Positions 1 to 11,182 of a stretch of DNA of 64,000 nucleotides are shown here, in pieces. Where the stretch lies: positions 12,979,096-13,043,095 of the forward strand of contig OY744615.1 in assembly GCA_963556255.1 (NCBI GenBank). Direction: 5' to 3'. Position 1 is the first letter of the stretch, and each line of letters begins with the position of its first letter. This DNA is from Allolobophora icterica. Its lineage: Eukaryota > Annelida > Clitellata > Crassiclitellata > Lumbricidae. Position numbers and translations under genes: made by a program. The notes beneath the pieces were generated by a model. It was not told where the DNA came from and did not search any database. It saw only the letters and a list, made by a program, of their open reading frames with translations.

Positions 1-690
1 AGTTGTCCGGATCCGGCCTCCGTGGTCTGTCAGAGGACTTACAATCGATCGACACCTCAACTAATAGATGGAAGAAAGGAAGAAGAAGAACAATTCCGGA
101 AACAGACAACACAATGAAGATATTTCATTGAAGTCTTCTCTTATCAATTGCTCCAAACCGTAGAAACAATTAATAACTTAAACTTGAACTTAAATGAAAT
201 CGCAAAGTTCTTTCAGATGAGTTATGAAACCGCAAAGTTCTTTCAAACAATTCTCTTCATCCGTTGATTTCCAAATAGAAATTACGGTTCAATTTAAATG
301 CGTTTTCTTCCTCAAACGTTCCTAGTTGCTAACTCTTAAACAATTCCACTACCTCTTACAGTTCATCAAAAGCTCACATACTAATCGAAAAACGACCAGT
401 CAAGACAAACTCAGACACACGCCGACGAGCGCAGACAATTCCAACAAGCTCATACTACCTCAAACAAATCATAAAAGCTCTTCTTAACTAGCGATGAGCG
501 CTTATATAAAAAATTTGAGTCCCCCGGGGACCCGGTCCTAGGGGGACCGGTCCTAGGGGACTGGTCCTAGTAGGACAGGTCAGTCAGTACAGCGCTAGGC
601 GCTAGCCGCCTAGGCCGATATCCATGACGCCCACAATGACGTGACGTCATTAGTTGGCGTGTACAAATCAAAATCCACAAATCTCTTACA
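1..690 (-). repeat. 3' LTR of the gypsy element (partial, cut by window start)
   Basis: It aligns with 14356-15058 along its whole length. On the minus strand the LTR starts TGTAAGAG at 690, directly after a polypurine tract, which fixes this boundary. About 125 bp of the LTR lie before position 1. Confidence 0.93.
501..650 (-). promoter_or_regulatory. U3 promoter signals of the LTR (CRE, GGACCGGTCC repeats, TATA)
   Basis: Read on the minus strand: a palindromic CRE-type octamer TGACGTCA (642-649), then several copies of a CCTAGGACCGGTCC-like palindromic unit (about 530-585), then TATATAAG (complement of 501-508). The order and spacing fit a pol II promoter for the element. The second LTR keeps all three (CRE at 15010-15017, TATA at 14855-14862). 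Function is inferred. Confidence 0.6.
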
Positions 691-704
691 CTTTCCCCCC
701 TCTA
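691..704 (-). other. Polypurine tract of the gypsy element
   Basis: The minus strand reads an A/G-only run with six consecutive G (about 14 nt), immediately followed by TGTAAGAG, the start of the LTR. This is the expected plus-strand priming site, and it shows that everything from 691 to 14229 is internal to the element. Confidence 0.85.
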
Positions 705-805
705 AAGCGAGTCGGAATGTCACCATTTCCATAAACATCAATTCAGTTTCAGCTAAGGAACACAATTTCACTACTCTTAACATCTAACAACCTACCTATA
801 CATAA

Positions 806-864
806 TTGCAAAACAGTTCGGCACACCTGTAAAGTTGGCTAAGGTGTGCCGAACTGTTTTGCAA
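806..864. other. Perfect 23-bp inverted repeat with 13-nt loop
   Basis: Arms 806-828 and 842-864 are exact reverse complements around a 13-nt loop (829-841). It lies about 100 bp inside the polypurine tract, so it would form a strong hairpin near the 3' end of the element RNA. Confidence 0.9.
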
Positions 865-1042
865 GGTAAAAGTCCATAACCTCAAAACTGCTTCGAATAC
901 AAAGTCAATCTTGACATAACTCAAACTCATTGGCAAAAGTAATCTTTCTCGTTTACATTAATAACACTAAAAGAAGCTACAGCCCATCTCGGGCACAACA
1001 CAACGTTACCTTGTTAACCAGTACCTTAATTGTACACTTCTC

Positions 1043-1732
1043 TTAGATTTCCCCATCCTCCGAACTAATTTCAATTACCTCTTCTTTAACTGCTTCACAT
1101 GGCTGCACATCTTGATCTTCCTTAGAAACTTCCGACACAGCCTCACTTTCCGAACTAATCTCAATTATATCCTCTTTCATCGCTTCCATTGGTTGCTTAT
1201 CCTGGTTGTCCAGAAAAGTTTCCAACATGTCATCCTCTGAGCTAATTTCAATCAGATCCTCCTTAATGGCTTCCATTTCCGGTTCTGAGAGTGGCAGAGC
1301 AGGTGAACTCCACAAGGAATGTAGGGAAGGTGGGAGAAAGTCATTCTCCAGCCAACCTAGTCCTTCGGCAGATAACCAAGGAAGCCAGTCTCCCTCAGAA
1401 TCCGCAGCCGGCAGTGGAACGGCCTGTGACGCTCCCCTTGATACAGTGTCAACAGTACCTGGAGGCTTGGGATCTGCCAACACCCCTGAGACGGACGGTT
1501 CGGGAACCGGCGAACTGCGCAGCTGAACGTCTGCAGGAACCAGAGGTACATCAGTGAAAACGGATTCAGCCAGAACCGATGAATCATTCCCAGCAGCATG
1601 CCCTTGGACGGACACACAGCCCAAACTCTCTGGTAGGAAAGCGACTTCCAATGGTAACTCGCTTACCTGTCGTACCTGGACACTATGGAATCTATGACGG
1701 TGTCTTCTTAGTGATCGACGGGTATACCCCAT
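1043..1732 (-). CDS. Accessory ORF of gypsy element with three tandem SUMO-interacting-type motifs
   Basis: About 229 codons from the first ATG; the frame is open further upstream to a TGA, so a spliced start is also possible. The N-terminus is Arg/His-rich (TRRSLRRHRHR), resembling a nuclear localisation or RNA-binding patch; the middle is Pro/Ser-rich without a recognisable fold. The C-terminal third holds three copies of a roughly 30-residue unit with the cores EDLIEISSED, EDIIEISSES and EEVIEISSED. A hydrophobic stretch next to Ser-Ser-acidic residues is the standard form of SUMO-interacting motifs, including CK2-type phosphosites. It lies between the Polinton-like insertion and the 3' LTR, in the sense orientation of the gypsy element. 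I do not recognise the whole protein, and the SUMO role is inferred from motif form only. Confidence 0.6.
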   Translation of the reverse strand: MGYTRRSLRRHRHRFHSVQVRQVSELPLEVAFLPESLGCVSVQGHAAGNDSSVLAESVFTDVPLVPADVQLRSSPVPEPSVSGVLADPKPPGTVDTVSRGASQAVPLPAADSEGDWLPWLSAEGLGWLENDFLPPSLHSLWSSPALPLSEPEMEAIKEDLIEISSEDDMLETFLDNQDKQPMEAMKEDIIEISSESEAVSEVSKEDQDVQPCEAVKEEVIEISSEDGEI

Positions 1733-1849
1733 ACAATACCTTCTGACAGATTTCACAGCACCGAACTTGTCGTCGAGGCATCTTGCGAACTGTCAATAAC
1801 CAAAATCAATCAATCCGTTTTCAATACATCTTAGTAGTTAACTAATGTC

Positions 1850-2062
1850 TGCTTTTAGGCCATATCGCCAAAACCTATGTCTGCTTTTAGGCCATATCGC
1901 CAAAACCTATGTCTGTTTTTAGGCCATATCGCCAAAACCTATGTCTGTTTTTAGGCCATATCGCCAAAACATATGTCTGTTTTTAGACCATATCGCCAAT
2001 ACCCTAGGTCTGTTTTTAGGCCATATCGCCAATACCATAGGTCTGTTTTTAGGCCATTTTAA
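1850..2062 (+). repeat. Subterminal tandem repeat, about 32-bp unit (left arm)
   Basis: About six or seven copies of a unit containing TTTAGGCCATATCGCC. Neighbouring copies differ at a few positions (CTGC or CTGT, AAAACC or AATACC). Confidence 0.9.
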
Positions 2063-2489
2063 TTCTTGTAATTATATATAATATAGTTTAATTATATTTA
2101 ATATATTTTAAGTATATTTAAAGTCTAATTTGTACTCTTACACAACTTATTTATCTTATTGAAGCAGCATATTTCAGATGTTGAATAAACTTATTTTGGG
2201 CCATATTAATTCTTTTAATTATATTTAATATATTTTAATTACATTTTGTACTCTTGTACGACTCATTTTAATTATGTTATTGAAACTATTTAATACATTT
2301 TAATTATATTTGAAACCTAATTTGTACTCTTACACCATTTAATTATGGTATTTAAAAATTTCACATGTTGAATAAACTTATTTCTCACACCAATTTTAAG
2401 TAGAGCCTAGATTTTAATTATTTTGAACTTCAACAATTTGTATAGCGCCCTATATTTCTTGCCACAATTCTAAATATTTTAGAGATTTT

Positions 2490-2690
2490 AGAATGCTCAA
2501 TAGCCGAGTGGTTAGCGTGTTGGACTATCAACCCAGAGGTCGGCGGTTCAAATCCCACCAAGGCAGAAAATTTGAATCCAAACTTCTTTTCAACTCCAGT
2601 GAACTGAGATATGATGATGAGGTCAACCCTCATATGCCGAGGCTAAGAAAATGAAGTCGCTCTCACTTCATATCAGCCTTTGTATTAGAT
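2490..2690 (+). mobile_element. tRNA-derived SINE copy in left arm
   Basis: A tRNA-like head has an A-box-like TAGCCGAGTGGTTAGCG and a B-box GGTTCAAATCC about 45 bp later. It is followed by a body ending in CCTCATATGCCGAGGCT and AGAAAATGAA, the same tail as the SINE at 44610-44910. The acceptor stem does not pair, so this is not a functional tRNA gene. Confidence 0.75.
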
Positions 2691-3303
2691 TCGTGGTCAA
2701 CGTCTGAAATATTTTTGATCTATTCAAACCTAGCTCGAGTCGGTTGAGTGCGCACAGCCTATAATTCTATACAACGGTCAGTCAAAAGATCCTACATGCT
2801 CTATTGAACATTTTCTAAAGCATCTGTATGACGAGGCATTTTCGATTCATATGCATTTACACACATTGGAATATCTACAAATATATACGCATGCACATAC
2901 ATATATAGTTTGAACCCTTGTACACTAAATTCTAAATTTTTCGATTCCTAAGTTGTACGAAATACTGACATGCATTGTAAAATTTCAACAAGTAAGTTGA
3001 AAAATAAGCCAGCGCGGAAGACTTGCACACTAATTTGATTTGCATGGGACGATGAATTGCATGATTCAACTGCAACGCTTAGGATGAAACGTCGCACAGT
3101 TTTACATCTGACACACTAAATTCCGAATTCTCGACTCTGAACATGTATAAAATATCAACCTGTGCAGTAAAAATTTAAACATTTAGATTACTGAGACGTG
3201 CACCATGAAGATTTGAACGCTAAACTTAAGACATTTACGGTTTCAAAGACATGATGAATGAGAGTTTTAGTAGGACGCATACGAATTATAGTTTGTAAGA
3301 CTG

Positions 3304-3560
<257 letters not shown>

Positions 3561-4027
3561 TCCAACTTTCTAGGGTGAAAAGGTACGTAATGTTTGGGTC
3601 TACACTAAAATGGTATCGCATAATTTGAAGAGACACATATGATGACGACTTCTACGATAAACTTAAGACATTTACGAGTTCAAAGACATGATGAATGAGA
3701 GTTTAAGCTTGCGAATTTTAGTTTGTAAGACTGTTGAGAGCATGTGTGAGAGAGATGAAGTGCGAGAGAGGTCGAGGAAGAGCGAAAGAGAGAGAGAGCG
3801 AGCGCGAGAGAGAAGAGGGAGAGAGAGAGGAAGAGGAAGAGGGAGAGAGCGATGAAGAGCGCGAGAGAGGAAGAGGGAGAGGAAGAGCGAGAGACAGACA
3901 GAAAGAGAGGTCGAGGAAGAGCGCGAGAGAGAGGAAGCGGGAGAGAGAGATGAGGTTTTAGAAGAAGGAGAGAAGAAGGGCGAGAGAGAGATCGAGAGAG
4001 GAAGAGCGCGAGAGCGAGAGAGAGAGA

Positions 4028-6514
4028 AAGGAAGAGGGAGAGGGAGAGAGAAGAGGTTTTAGCGTAAAAGTCTTACTTTCTATGATAGTTTGTTCACTAA
4101 AATGTCAAATTTTAAGTTTGGCAGACACATGCGACGATTTTGAATGCTAAACTTACAATTGATACTTTGCAAAGTTTGGGATTGCAGTGGTTTTTACGCC
4201 AGTTGACAACTTTAAGCCTGTAAGGTTGTTGAAACGAAGATTTTTTAGTTTGAGAAGTTCATTAACATGATAAAATTTTATTTCGATAGATGTGTGAGAC
4301 GAATGTTAGCTTATGAATTTTAGTTTGTAAGACTGTTGAGAGCGTGTGTGAGAGAGAGGAAGAGCACGAGAGAGATAGAGGAGGAGCGAGAGAGCGAGAG
4401 AGAGAGAAGTGGTTTTAGAAGAGGGAGAGAAGAAGGGCGAGAGAGATAGAGAGAGGAAGAGCGCGACAGAGAGAGGAAGAGGAAAAGGGAGAGAGAGAGA
4501 GCGAGAGCGAGAGAGGAAGAGGGAGAGAGAGAGCGAGAGCGAGAGGTTTTACAAGAGGGAGAGAAGAAGGGCGAGAGAGAGATAGAGAGAGAGAGAGGAA
4601 GAGCGCGAGAGAGAGGAAGTGGGAGAGAGAAGAGGGAGAGAAGAAGGGCGAGAGAGAGCGCTAGAGAGCGCTAGAGAGCGAGAGAGAGAGCGAGAGAGAG
4701 GATGAGGAAGAGGAAGAGCGCGCGCGCGAGAGAGAGGAAGAGGTAGAGAGGAGAAATTTTAGGGTAAAAGTCTTGCTTTCTATGATAGTTTGTTCACTAA
4801 AACGTCAACTTTTAAGTTCCACAGACACATGGGACGATAGTTTGAATGCTAAACTTACAATTGATACTTTGCAAAGATTGTGAGTGCAGTGGGTTTTACA
4901 GTGGGTTTTACCCCAGTTGACAACTTTAAGCCTGTAAGGTGTGTGAACCGAAGGTTTTTAGTTTGAGAAGCTCCTTAACATGATAAAATTTTCTTTCGGT
5001 AGATGAGTGAGACGAATGTTCTCATTATAAAGTTGTTGCATGGTCTGGTGAGGTAGTTAGAGTGGAGGTTCATATTGTAAAAATTACACATTTTAGACTG
5101 GATAGGTGCTGCTAAGATTAAGTCTTTCCACACTGTACAGCCAAATGTGCTAATTTCCACACCAACATACCAAACTTTTAGTCTGCGAGACGCAGGACTT
5201 GTGAGCATACAGGCTAAATGACAAGTTTTTGCTACAAAGATACCGGTGTTGAAGGTTTGTGTAGCAAGGTAACGTCTTTCACGTTTGCATATTCAGTTGG
5301 ATTGAGAGTTTACTTATAAAACTTAGGACTTGCAAGTTGCATGAAGGATTTCCACAGTAAGATGTCGACTTTTATCATGTGAAGCCGCAAGATGTAGAGC
5401 TAAAATGAGACCGTTTATGTTACAAAGATGTGCAAGACATTGCAAAGTGTCATCTCTTACGAGGTAAAGTCTGCTGAGAAGAGAGCAAACACACAATTTT
5501 TTGGAATGCAGAGACGCCTAAGAGTGAAACTTAGGTCTTTTAGGAGAGCTGCCATGAAGGTTTGCAGAGTAAAATGTGAACTTTTGAGTTGCACGAGCGC
5601 TGGCCAGGACGGAAAATTTACAACTTTCGTCGTTTCAACGAAAGATTTGCACGCTGATTTGCGTGTTTTAGACGATCAACTTGGTGAAATATTAGCATGG
5701 AAAGGTTTTCGTATCGAGACATATGGTAGGAACGGGTGCACTGTCCAACATTTTACATACACATGAACAGTTAGCGAACTCTTTCACAAATTTTGAGCTA
5801 AAATACCAAAGTTATGAAAAAGAATGTGCGATGTTTTAAAGGTTTGAACGCTTGAAAGTAAAGGTAATTGGCACGCCGAGCTCGAATTCGCACGGTTTTG
5901 GCTATGTCGTGGAATAAGCGAATTTGTGGAAACTTTAAGTTTTTGGATTAAATGTATTTGAAACTGTACATCTTTTGATGATGGAACTGAAGTATATGTG
6001 AGTTCTAACGGATAAAGTATGAGACATGTGCGTGCAATTTGTGTGAACAGAGTGATTTCCATTGGGAAGCATGTTGCATTTTCAGAGGTTGTCACATTAT
6101 TCCTAGAGATGATTTGTAGGAAGCAGCAGTCGAAGTACACTTGTAAAATTTTATCATGTCTTGGGCAGTTTGGATGAAAGCGTTGGAGATGCAATTTGAT
6201 AGAAAACGAGAGGTTTCGTCTGAGATGAGAGATCTTCTATAGACCTGAAACTTTGCATATTTTCATTCTCAGATGTTTTTCAATTGCATGTAAAATAACT
6301 AAATACTCAAAGACACGAGTTGTAGGTTAAAAGCTGATTTATTTCATTAATACAACTTCTCGCACAACATATGGAAATCTGTACTCGACGCATTATCATT
6401 ATAGTTCCACACACGCTCAGTTTGTTAAAGTCAGCGTTTTCACATAAACGGCATTATCAAAGATTTCAATGTTACAAGACCATTTTAAAATAATTAAACT
6501 TGACAACATTCGAA
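4028..6514. other. Centre of the Polinton-like element: degenerate tandem blocks, no gene recognised
   Basis: About 4073-4330 is repeated at about 4767-5025 (period near 695 bp; both begin CTTTCTATGATAGTTTGTTC), separated by GAGAGG-rich tracts. From about 5030 to 6480 the sequence is less repetitive but reuses short phrases such as ACTTTTAAGTT and GAACGC. Two short ORFs (5428-5766 plus, 5784-6194 minus) show no domain I recognise and I do not call them genes. Confidence 0.7.
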
Positions 6515-7114
6515 ATTCTCTCTCTCTCGCTCTCGCGCTCTTCCTCTCTCGATCTCTCTCTCGCCCTTCTTCTCTCCTTCTTCTAAAACCTCATCTCTCT
6601 CTCCCGCTTCCTCTCTCTCGCGCTCTTCCTCGACCTCTCTTTCTGTCTGTCTCTCGCTCTTCCTCTCCCTCTTCCTCTCTCGCGCTCTTCATCGCTCTCT
6701 CCCTCTTCCTCTTCCTCTCTCTCTCCCTCTTCTCTCTCGCGCTCGCTCTCTCTCTCTTTCGCTCTTCCTCGACCTCTCTCGCACTTCATCTCTCTCACAC
6801 ATGCTCTCAACAGTCTTACAAACTAAAATTCGCAAGCTTAAACTCTCATTCATCATGTCTTTGAACTCGTAAATGTCTTAAGTTTATCGTAGAAGTCGTC
6901 ATCATATGTGTCTCTTCAAATTATGCGATACCATTTTAGTGTAGACCCAAACATTACGTACCTTTTCACCCTAGAAAGTTGGACTTTTACCGTAAAACCT
7001 CTCCTCCTCTCTCTCTCTCTCGCTCTTCCTCTCCATCTTCCTCTCTCTCGCTCTTCCTCGACCTCTTCCTCGACCTCTCTCTCTCTCGCTCTTCCTCGCT
7101 CTCTCTCTCTCCTC

Positions 7115-7207
<93 letters not shown>

Positions 7208-7842
7208 GTCTCTCTCTCTCTCTCTCAACAGTCTTACAAACTATAATTCGTATGCGTCCTACTAAAACTCTCATTCATCATGTCTTTGAAACCGTAAATG
7301 TCTTAAGTTTAGCGTTCAAATCTTCATGGTGCACGTCTCAGTAATCTAAATGTTTAAATTTTTACTGCACAGGTTGATATTTTATACATGTTCAGAGTCG
7401 AGAATTCGGAATTTAGTGTGTCAGATGTAAAACTGTGCGACGTTTCATCCTAAGCGTTGCAGTTGAATCATGCAATTCATCGTCCCATGCAAATCAAATT
7501 AGTGTGCAAGTCTTCCGCGCTGGCTTATTTTTCAACTTACTTGTTGAAATTTTACAATGCATGTCAGTATTTCGTACAACTTAGGAATCGAAAAATTTAG
7601 AATTTAGTGTACAAGGGTTCAAACTATATATGTATGTGCATGCGTATATATTTGTAGATATTCCAATGTGTGTAAATGCATATGAATCGAAAATGCCTCG
7701 TCATACAGATGCTTTAGAAAATGTTCAATAGAGCATGTAGGATCTTTTGACTGACCGTTGTATAGAATTATAGGCTGTGCGCACTCAACCGACTCGAGCT
7801 AGGTTTGAATAGATCAAAAATATTTCAGACGTTGACCACGAA

Positions 7843-8042
7843 TCTAATACAAAGGCTGATATGAAGTGAGAGCGACTTCATTTTCTTAGCCTCGGCATAT
7901 GAGGGTTGACCTCATCATCATATCTCAGTTCACTGGAGTTGAAAAGAAGTTTGGATTCAAATTTTCTGCCTTGGTGGGATTTGAACCGCCGACCTCTGGG
8001 TTGATAGTCCAACACGCTAACCACTCGGCTATTGAGCATTCT
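7843..8042 (-). mobile_element. tRNA-derived SINE copy in right arm
   Basis: Mirror image of the SINE at 2490-2690, present because it is part of the inverted arm rather than through a second insertion. Confidence 0.75.
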
Positions 8043-8474
8043 AAAATCTCTAAAATATTTAGAATTGTGGCAAGAAATATAGGGCGCTATACAAATTGTT
8101 GAAGTTCAAAATAATTAAAATCTAGGCTCTACTTAAAATTGGTGTGAGAAATAAGTTTATTCAACATGTGAAATTTTTAAATACCATAATTAAATGGTGT
8201 AAGAGTACAAATTAGGTTTCAAATATAATAAAAATGTATTAAATAGTTTCAATAACATAATTAAAATGAGTCGTACAAGAGTACAAAATGTAATTAAAAT
8301 ATATTAAATATAATTAAAAGAATTAATATGGCCCAAAATAAGTTTATTCAACATCTGAAATATGCTGCTTCAATAAGATAAATAAGTTGTGTAAGAGTAC
8401 AAATTAGACTTTAAATATACTTAAAATATATTAAATATAATTAAACTATATTATATATAATTACAAGAATTAAA

Positions 8475-8782
8475 ATGGCCTAAAAACAGACCTATGGTAT
8501 TGGCGATATGGCCTAAAAACAGACCTAGGGTATTGGCGATATGGTCTAAAAACAGACCTAGGGTTTTGTTGATATGGCCTAAAAACAGACATAGGGTATT
8601 GGCGATATGGCCTAAAAACAGACATATGTTTTGGCGATATGGCCTAAAAACAGACATAGGTTTTGGCGATATGGCCTAAAAACAGACATAGGTTTTGGCG
8701 ATATGGCCTAAAAACAGACATAGGTTTTGGCGATATGGCCTAAAAGCAGACATAGGTTTTGGCGATATGGCCTAAAAGCAGC
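8475..8782 (-). repeat. Subterminal tandem repeat, about 32-bp unit (right arm)
   Basis: Nine or ten copies of the same unit in reverse orientation, more than in the left arm, so copy number has changed since the arms were last made identical. Confidence 0.9.
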
Positions 8783-8803
8783 CATTAGTTAACTACTCAT
8801 CTT

Positions 8804-9386
8804 GCCATTAAATCAATTATCCTTAACACTTCAACCAAATGCAAATAAAATGCAATTGTTTCGTTAATTCTATCATTCTGTTCAACTAAAGCGTAATATT
8901 CATCATAATTACTCACAATTTCTGGTCAGATTCTGTAGTTTAATTCAAATTAATAGAGCGTTCCGATAAAGTTCACAACATTTCAAAAACGTTAAATCGG
9001 TTATGCTCTTATGACGTCATTCATTATTCCGACGTCATGGCCTTCCAGCTGTCAATCATTGCGCTCTGTCAACGATTAATCTCAACATAAAAGAAACTCT
9101 TCTCAATTCTATGAGGTTTCAATGCAATTTCCACACTGTCAATAACTTGAACAGCAAATTACCTTACTTTAATAATTTTAATGGCGCTAAAGCATCGTAT
9201 CTATGATGCAATGCTCCATTTCAGACGCATAATTTTTCGCACATAACAGCATCAACTTATCAGTTACATCAAATTAAACCATAGTAACATCAAATTTGCA
9301 AACACATCAAATCAACACTAGAAATCAATCAAGAAATCGTAACAGCTTTGTCAAATCAATTCACTCGACCACTTTCAATCAATATG
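8804..9386. other. Non-coding stretch of the gypsy internal region
   Basis: AT-rich sequence between the 6-bp target duplication and the zinc-finger ORF. It contains two TGACGTCA-like sites near 9012 and 9030. I see no gene. Confidence 0.6.
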
Positions 9387-10037
9387 TCAACAGGAGGCTC
9401 CCGTGATTAGGCATTTCTCGCATAAATGCCGCGGATGGATCTTTTCCCTAGCTTCATCACTGTACACACGTTTCTCCAGAGGGCGCTGACGGAGAGGATA
9501 AACATTAACCATGCACTTTAGGCACAGTTGTCCCATGTTTGCCCAGCTGTTGCCAGACATCCAGCTTCTTTTGCATTTCGGACATCGGAATTCACCAAAG
9601 CATCTTTTGGTGCCCTGGTAAGGTGTCAGTCCTTCGTCATGTGAACGGGCCAGGACACAATCTTGTTTAAAGTGCCCGGGACAGAAGCACAGATGACAGA
9701 GGTAAGACGCTGGAGGTTTCTTCTTGTACTTTCGGATCATCTTCCCAATGTCAATTAGTTCATTCGTTCCATCCACCGAAACATCACCAGAAGGGAAAAT
9801 TGAGTTCGAAGTGTTACATCGCATGCTGAAGTCGAATACTGGGTTGTCCAGAAAACAACCAAGGTGTCCAACGATAAGCTCCCTAGTCAGCATGAACTCC
9901 GACGTTCCCAGCAAGAGAACTACAAACGATGGCAGAGCCTGACTGTTCACACGTTCGACCACCGACTTCCATTTTGGGGCGACGACCAATTCACCACCAC
10001 CCGGTAAGGCAAAGTTCCTCCCTCGAATGGCGTACAT
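9387..10037 (-). CDS. ZCCHC24-like zinc-finger protein captured in the gypsy element
   Basis: 216 codons from the first ATG after an upstream in-frame stop. The C-terminal half, about 110 residues, closely follows the animal ZCCHC24 family: a CCHC knuckle (CHLCFCPGHFKQDC), then GLTPYQGTKRCFGE, two CxxC pairs (CPKC, CLKC) around the block WMSGNSWANMGQ, VYPLRQRPLEK, and a last CxxC (HLCEKC). This module binds zinc and is thought to bind RNA; ZAR1 and 3CxxC proteins carry related folds. The N-terminal half does not match ZCCHC24 as I know it; it has a hydrophobic stretch FVVLLLGTSEFM that might come from another fold. The ORF is intronless, runs in the element's sense direction and lies downstream of integrase, as expected for a transduced mRNA segment. 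Family assignment is confident; function in the element is unknown. Confidence 0.8.
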   Translation of the reverse strand: MYAIRGRNFALPGGGELVVAPKWKSVVERVNSQALPSFVVLLLGTSEFMLTRELIVGHLGCFLDNPVFDFSMRCNTSNSIFPSGDVSVDGTNELIDIGKMIRKYKKKPPASYLCHLCFCPGHFKQDCVLARSHDEGLTPYQGTKRCFGEFRCPKCKRSWMSGNSWANMGQLCLKCMVNVYPLRQRPLEKRVYSDEAREKIHPRHLCEKCLITGASC

Positions 10038-11182
10038 GACTGTTTTTCTCCGGCTCCTACGATTTGCTCTATGTAGCAATAGCTATACTCATCAAAATGT
10101 ATAGCCACTAAAGGGAGTGTATAAATATCCTTCAAGATGATTTAATAATTAATTATACGACGCCGATGCGACACTTTAAGGCATAATAGTATTGGTCCCT
10201 TCTGTTGTGTGAGACAGGGAAACAGTCTGCGAGCCGTTGGAGGGAAAGGCGCGTCACGTGATATGGCAACGGCCAATTACAGAGGCGGAGCGCTCAAGTT
10301 TTGGAATCGGGCGCAATCGAACAAGGATCAAAATCCATCGGAGGATGAAACTTCATTTAGCATCAGGCCGTGAATAAAAGAGGAACTGAGGAGAAGAAAT
10401 GCGATTCGACGTCAGGCTTTGAATCAGAACGATCAACTGGAGGTTAGCTGCGGTTAACTTGAAGAGATTCAGCAACGAGCGTTGAATCGAATAGGTCGAG
10501 TGGAATGCTGCTGAGGTAGAATCCAAGGAAATCGACCTGACTCGTTTATCAAACGCCGAGATTGTCAAGTTCGACTCGAGCGCATCGATTGCGATCGAGT
10601 ACAAATCGTTTATCACAGTTCTGCTATACTGTGAGGGTACATTCAGCCGTGCGTAGGTGTTTGTATCGAACATCCGATGCATAAAGGGGAAAAAGCGAAT
10701 CGCGAACTCGGGACTCTGCGGAACTCGAAGGAACTCGATGAAACGTGAACTCTGTTGAAGAAAAACGAGGAATCATTCTCATCGGAAGAGAAGCGGTCAA
10801 CATCGCATCATCAAAGACATCTTCAACGAGGAAAGATAAGACCCCACATAAAACATAATAATATTTTACATTTTAAGAATCGGTGTCGCTAAGTAAGATA
10901 AGTAAATGTGCTATGAATATGAGATTGACACGGTTTATTTTATTTTAATTATAGCTATATTCTTTAAAACTCATACGTGTTGTGTCATTAATCATTAACA
11001 CTTTGAATTTCGAAGCGTTGTATCTATTAGATAAATATATTCTATTCACCAAGTAAGGACAAGCTAAATCGCGATCCTAGTGAACGCCACACTCTGCAAC
11101 AAACCAAAACAGTTCTTTCACTATACGCATCATCCTCCCTAGAGGATCTCGGAGTCCCAGCTCCGGATCCCTTCACGCCAAC
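10038..11182 (-). other. Spacer between integrase and the zinc-finger ORF
   Basis: It holds one weak minus-strand frame (about 10353-10682) without recognisable domains. It may be a leader or splice region for the downstream accessory ORFs, but no clear signal is visible. It also contains many TCGAxx-type short repeats on the plus strand around 10300-10760. Confidence 0.5.

Larger units (their letters stand above)
6515..8797 (-). repeat. Right terminal inverted repeat arm (about 2.3 kb)
   Basis: Near-identical reverse complement of the left arm. It is slightly longer because of extra subterminal repeat units, while its GA tract is slightly shorter. High identity even in the low-complexity parts points to recent copying of one arm from the other. 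Confidence 0.9.

Noticed and set aside
1850..2062. CRISPR-like array
   Set aside because: Units are contiguous tandem repeats with no unique spacers, in a eukaryotic transposon end.
2492..2565. Functional tRNA gene
   Set aside because: A and B boxes are present, but the acceptor stem does not pair and a SINE body follows; the copy at 44610 has the same tail.
5428..6194. Two opposite ORFs of 112 and 136 residues as Polinton genes
   Set aside because: No motif of polymerase B, integrase, ATPase, protease or capsid; length is within chance for this region.
10353..10682. Third accessory ORF of the gypsy element
   Set aside because: No domain, low-complexity Ser/Ile-rich, lies in a region of TCGA-type repeats; kept only as a note.
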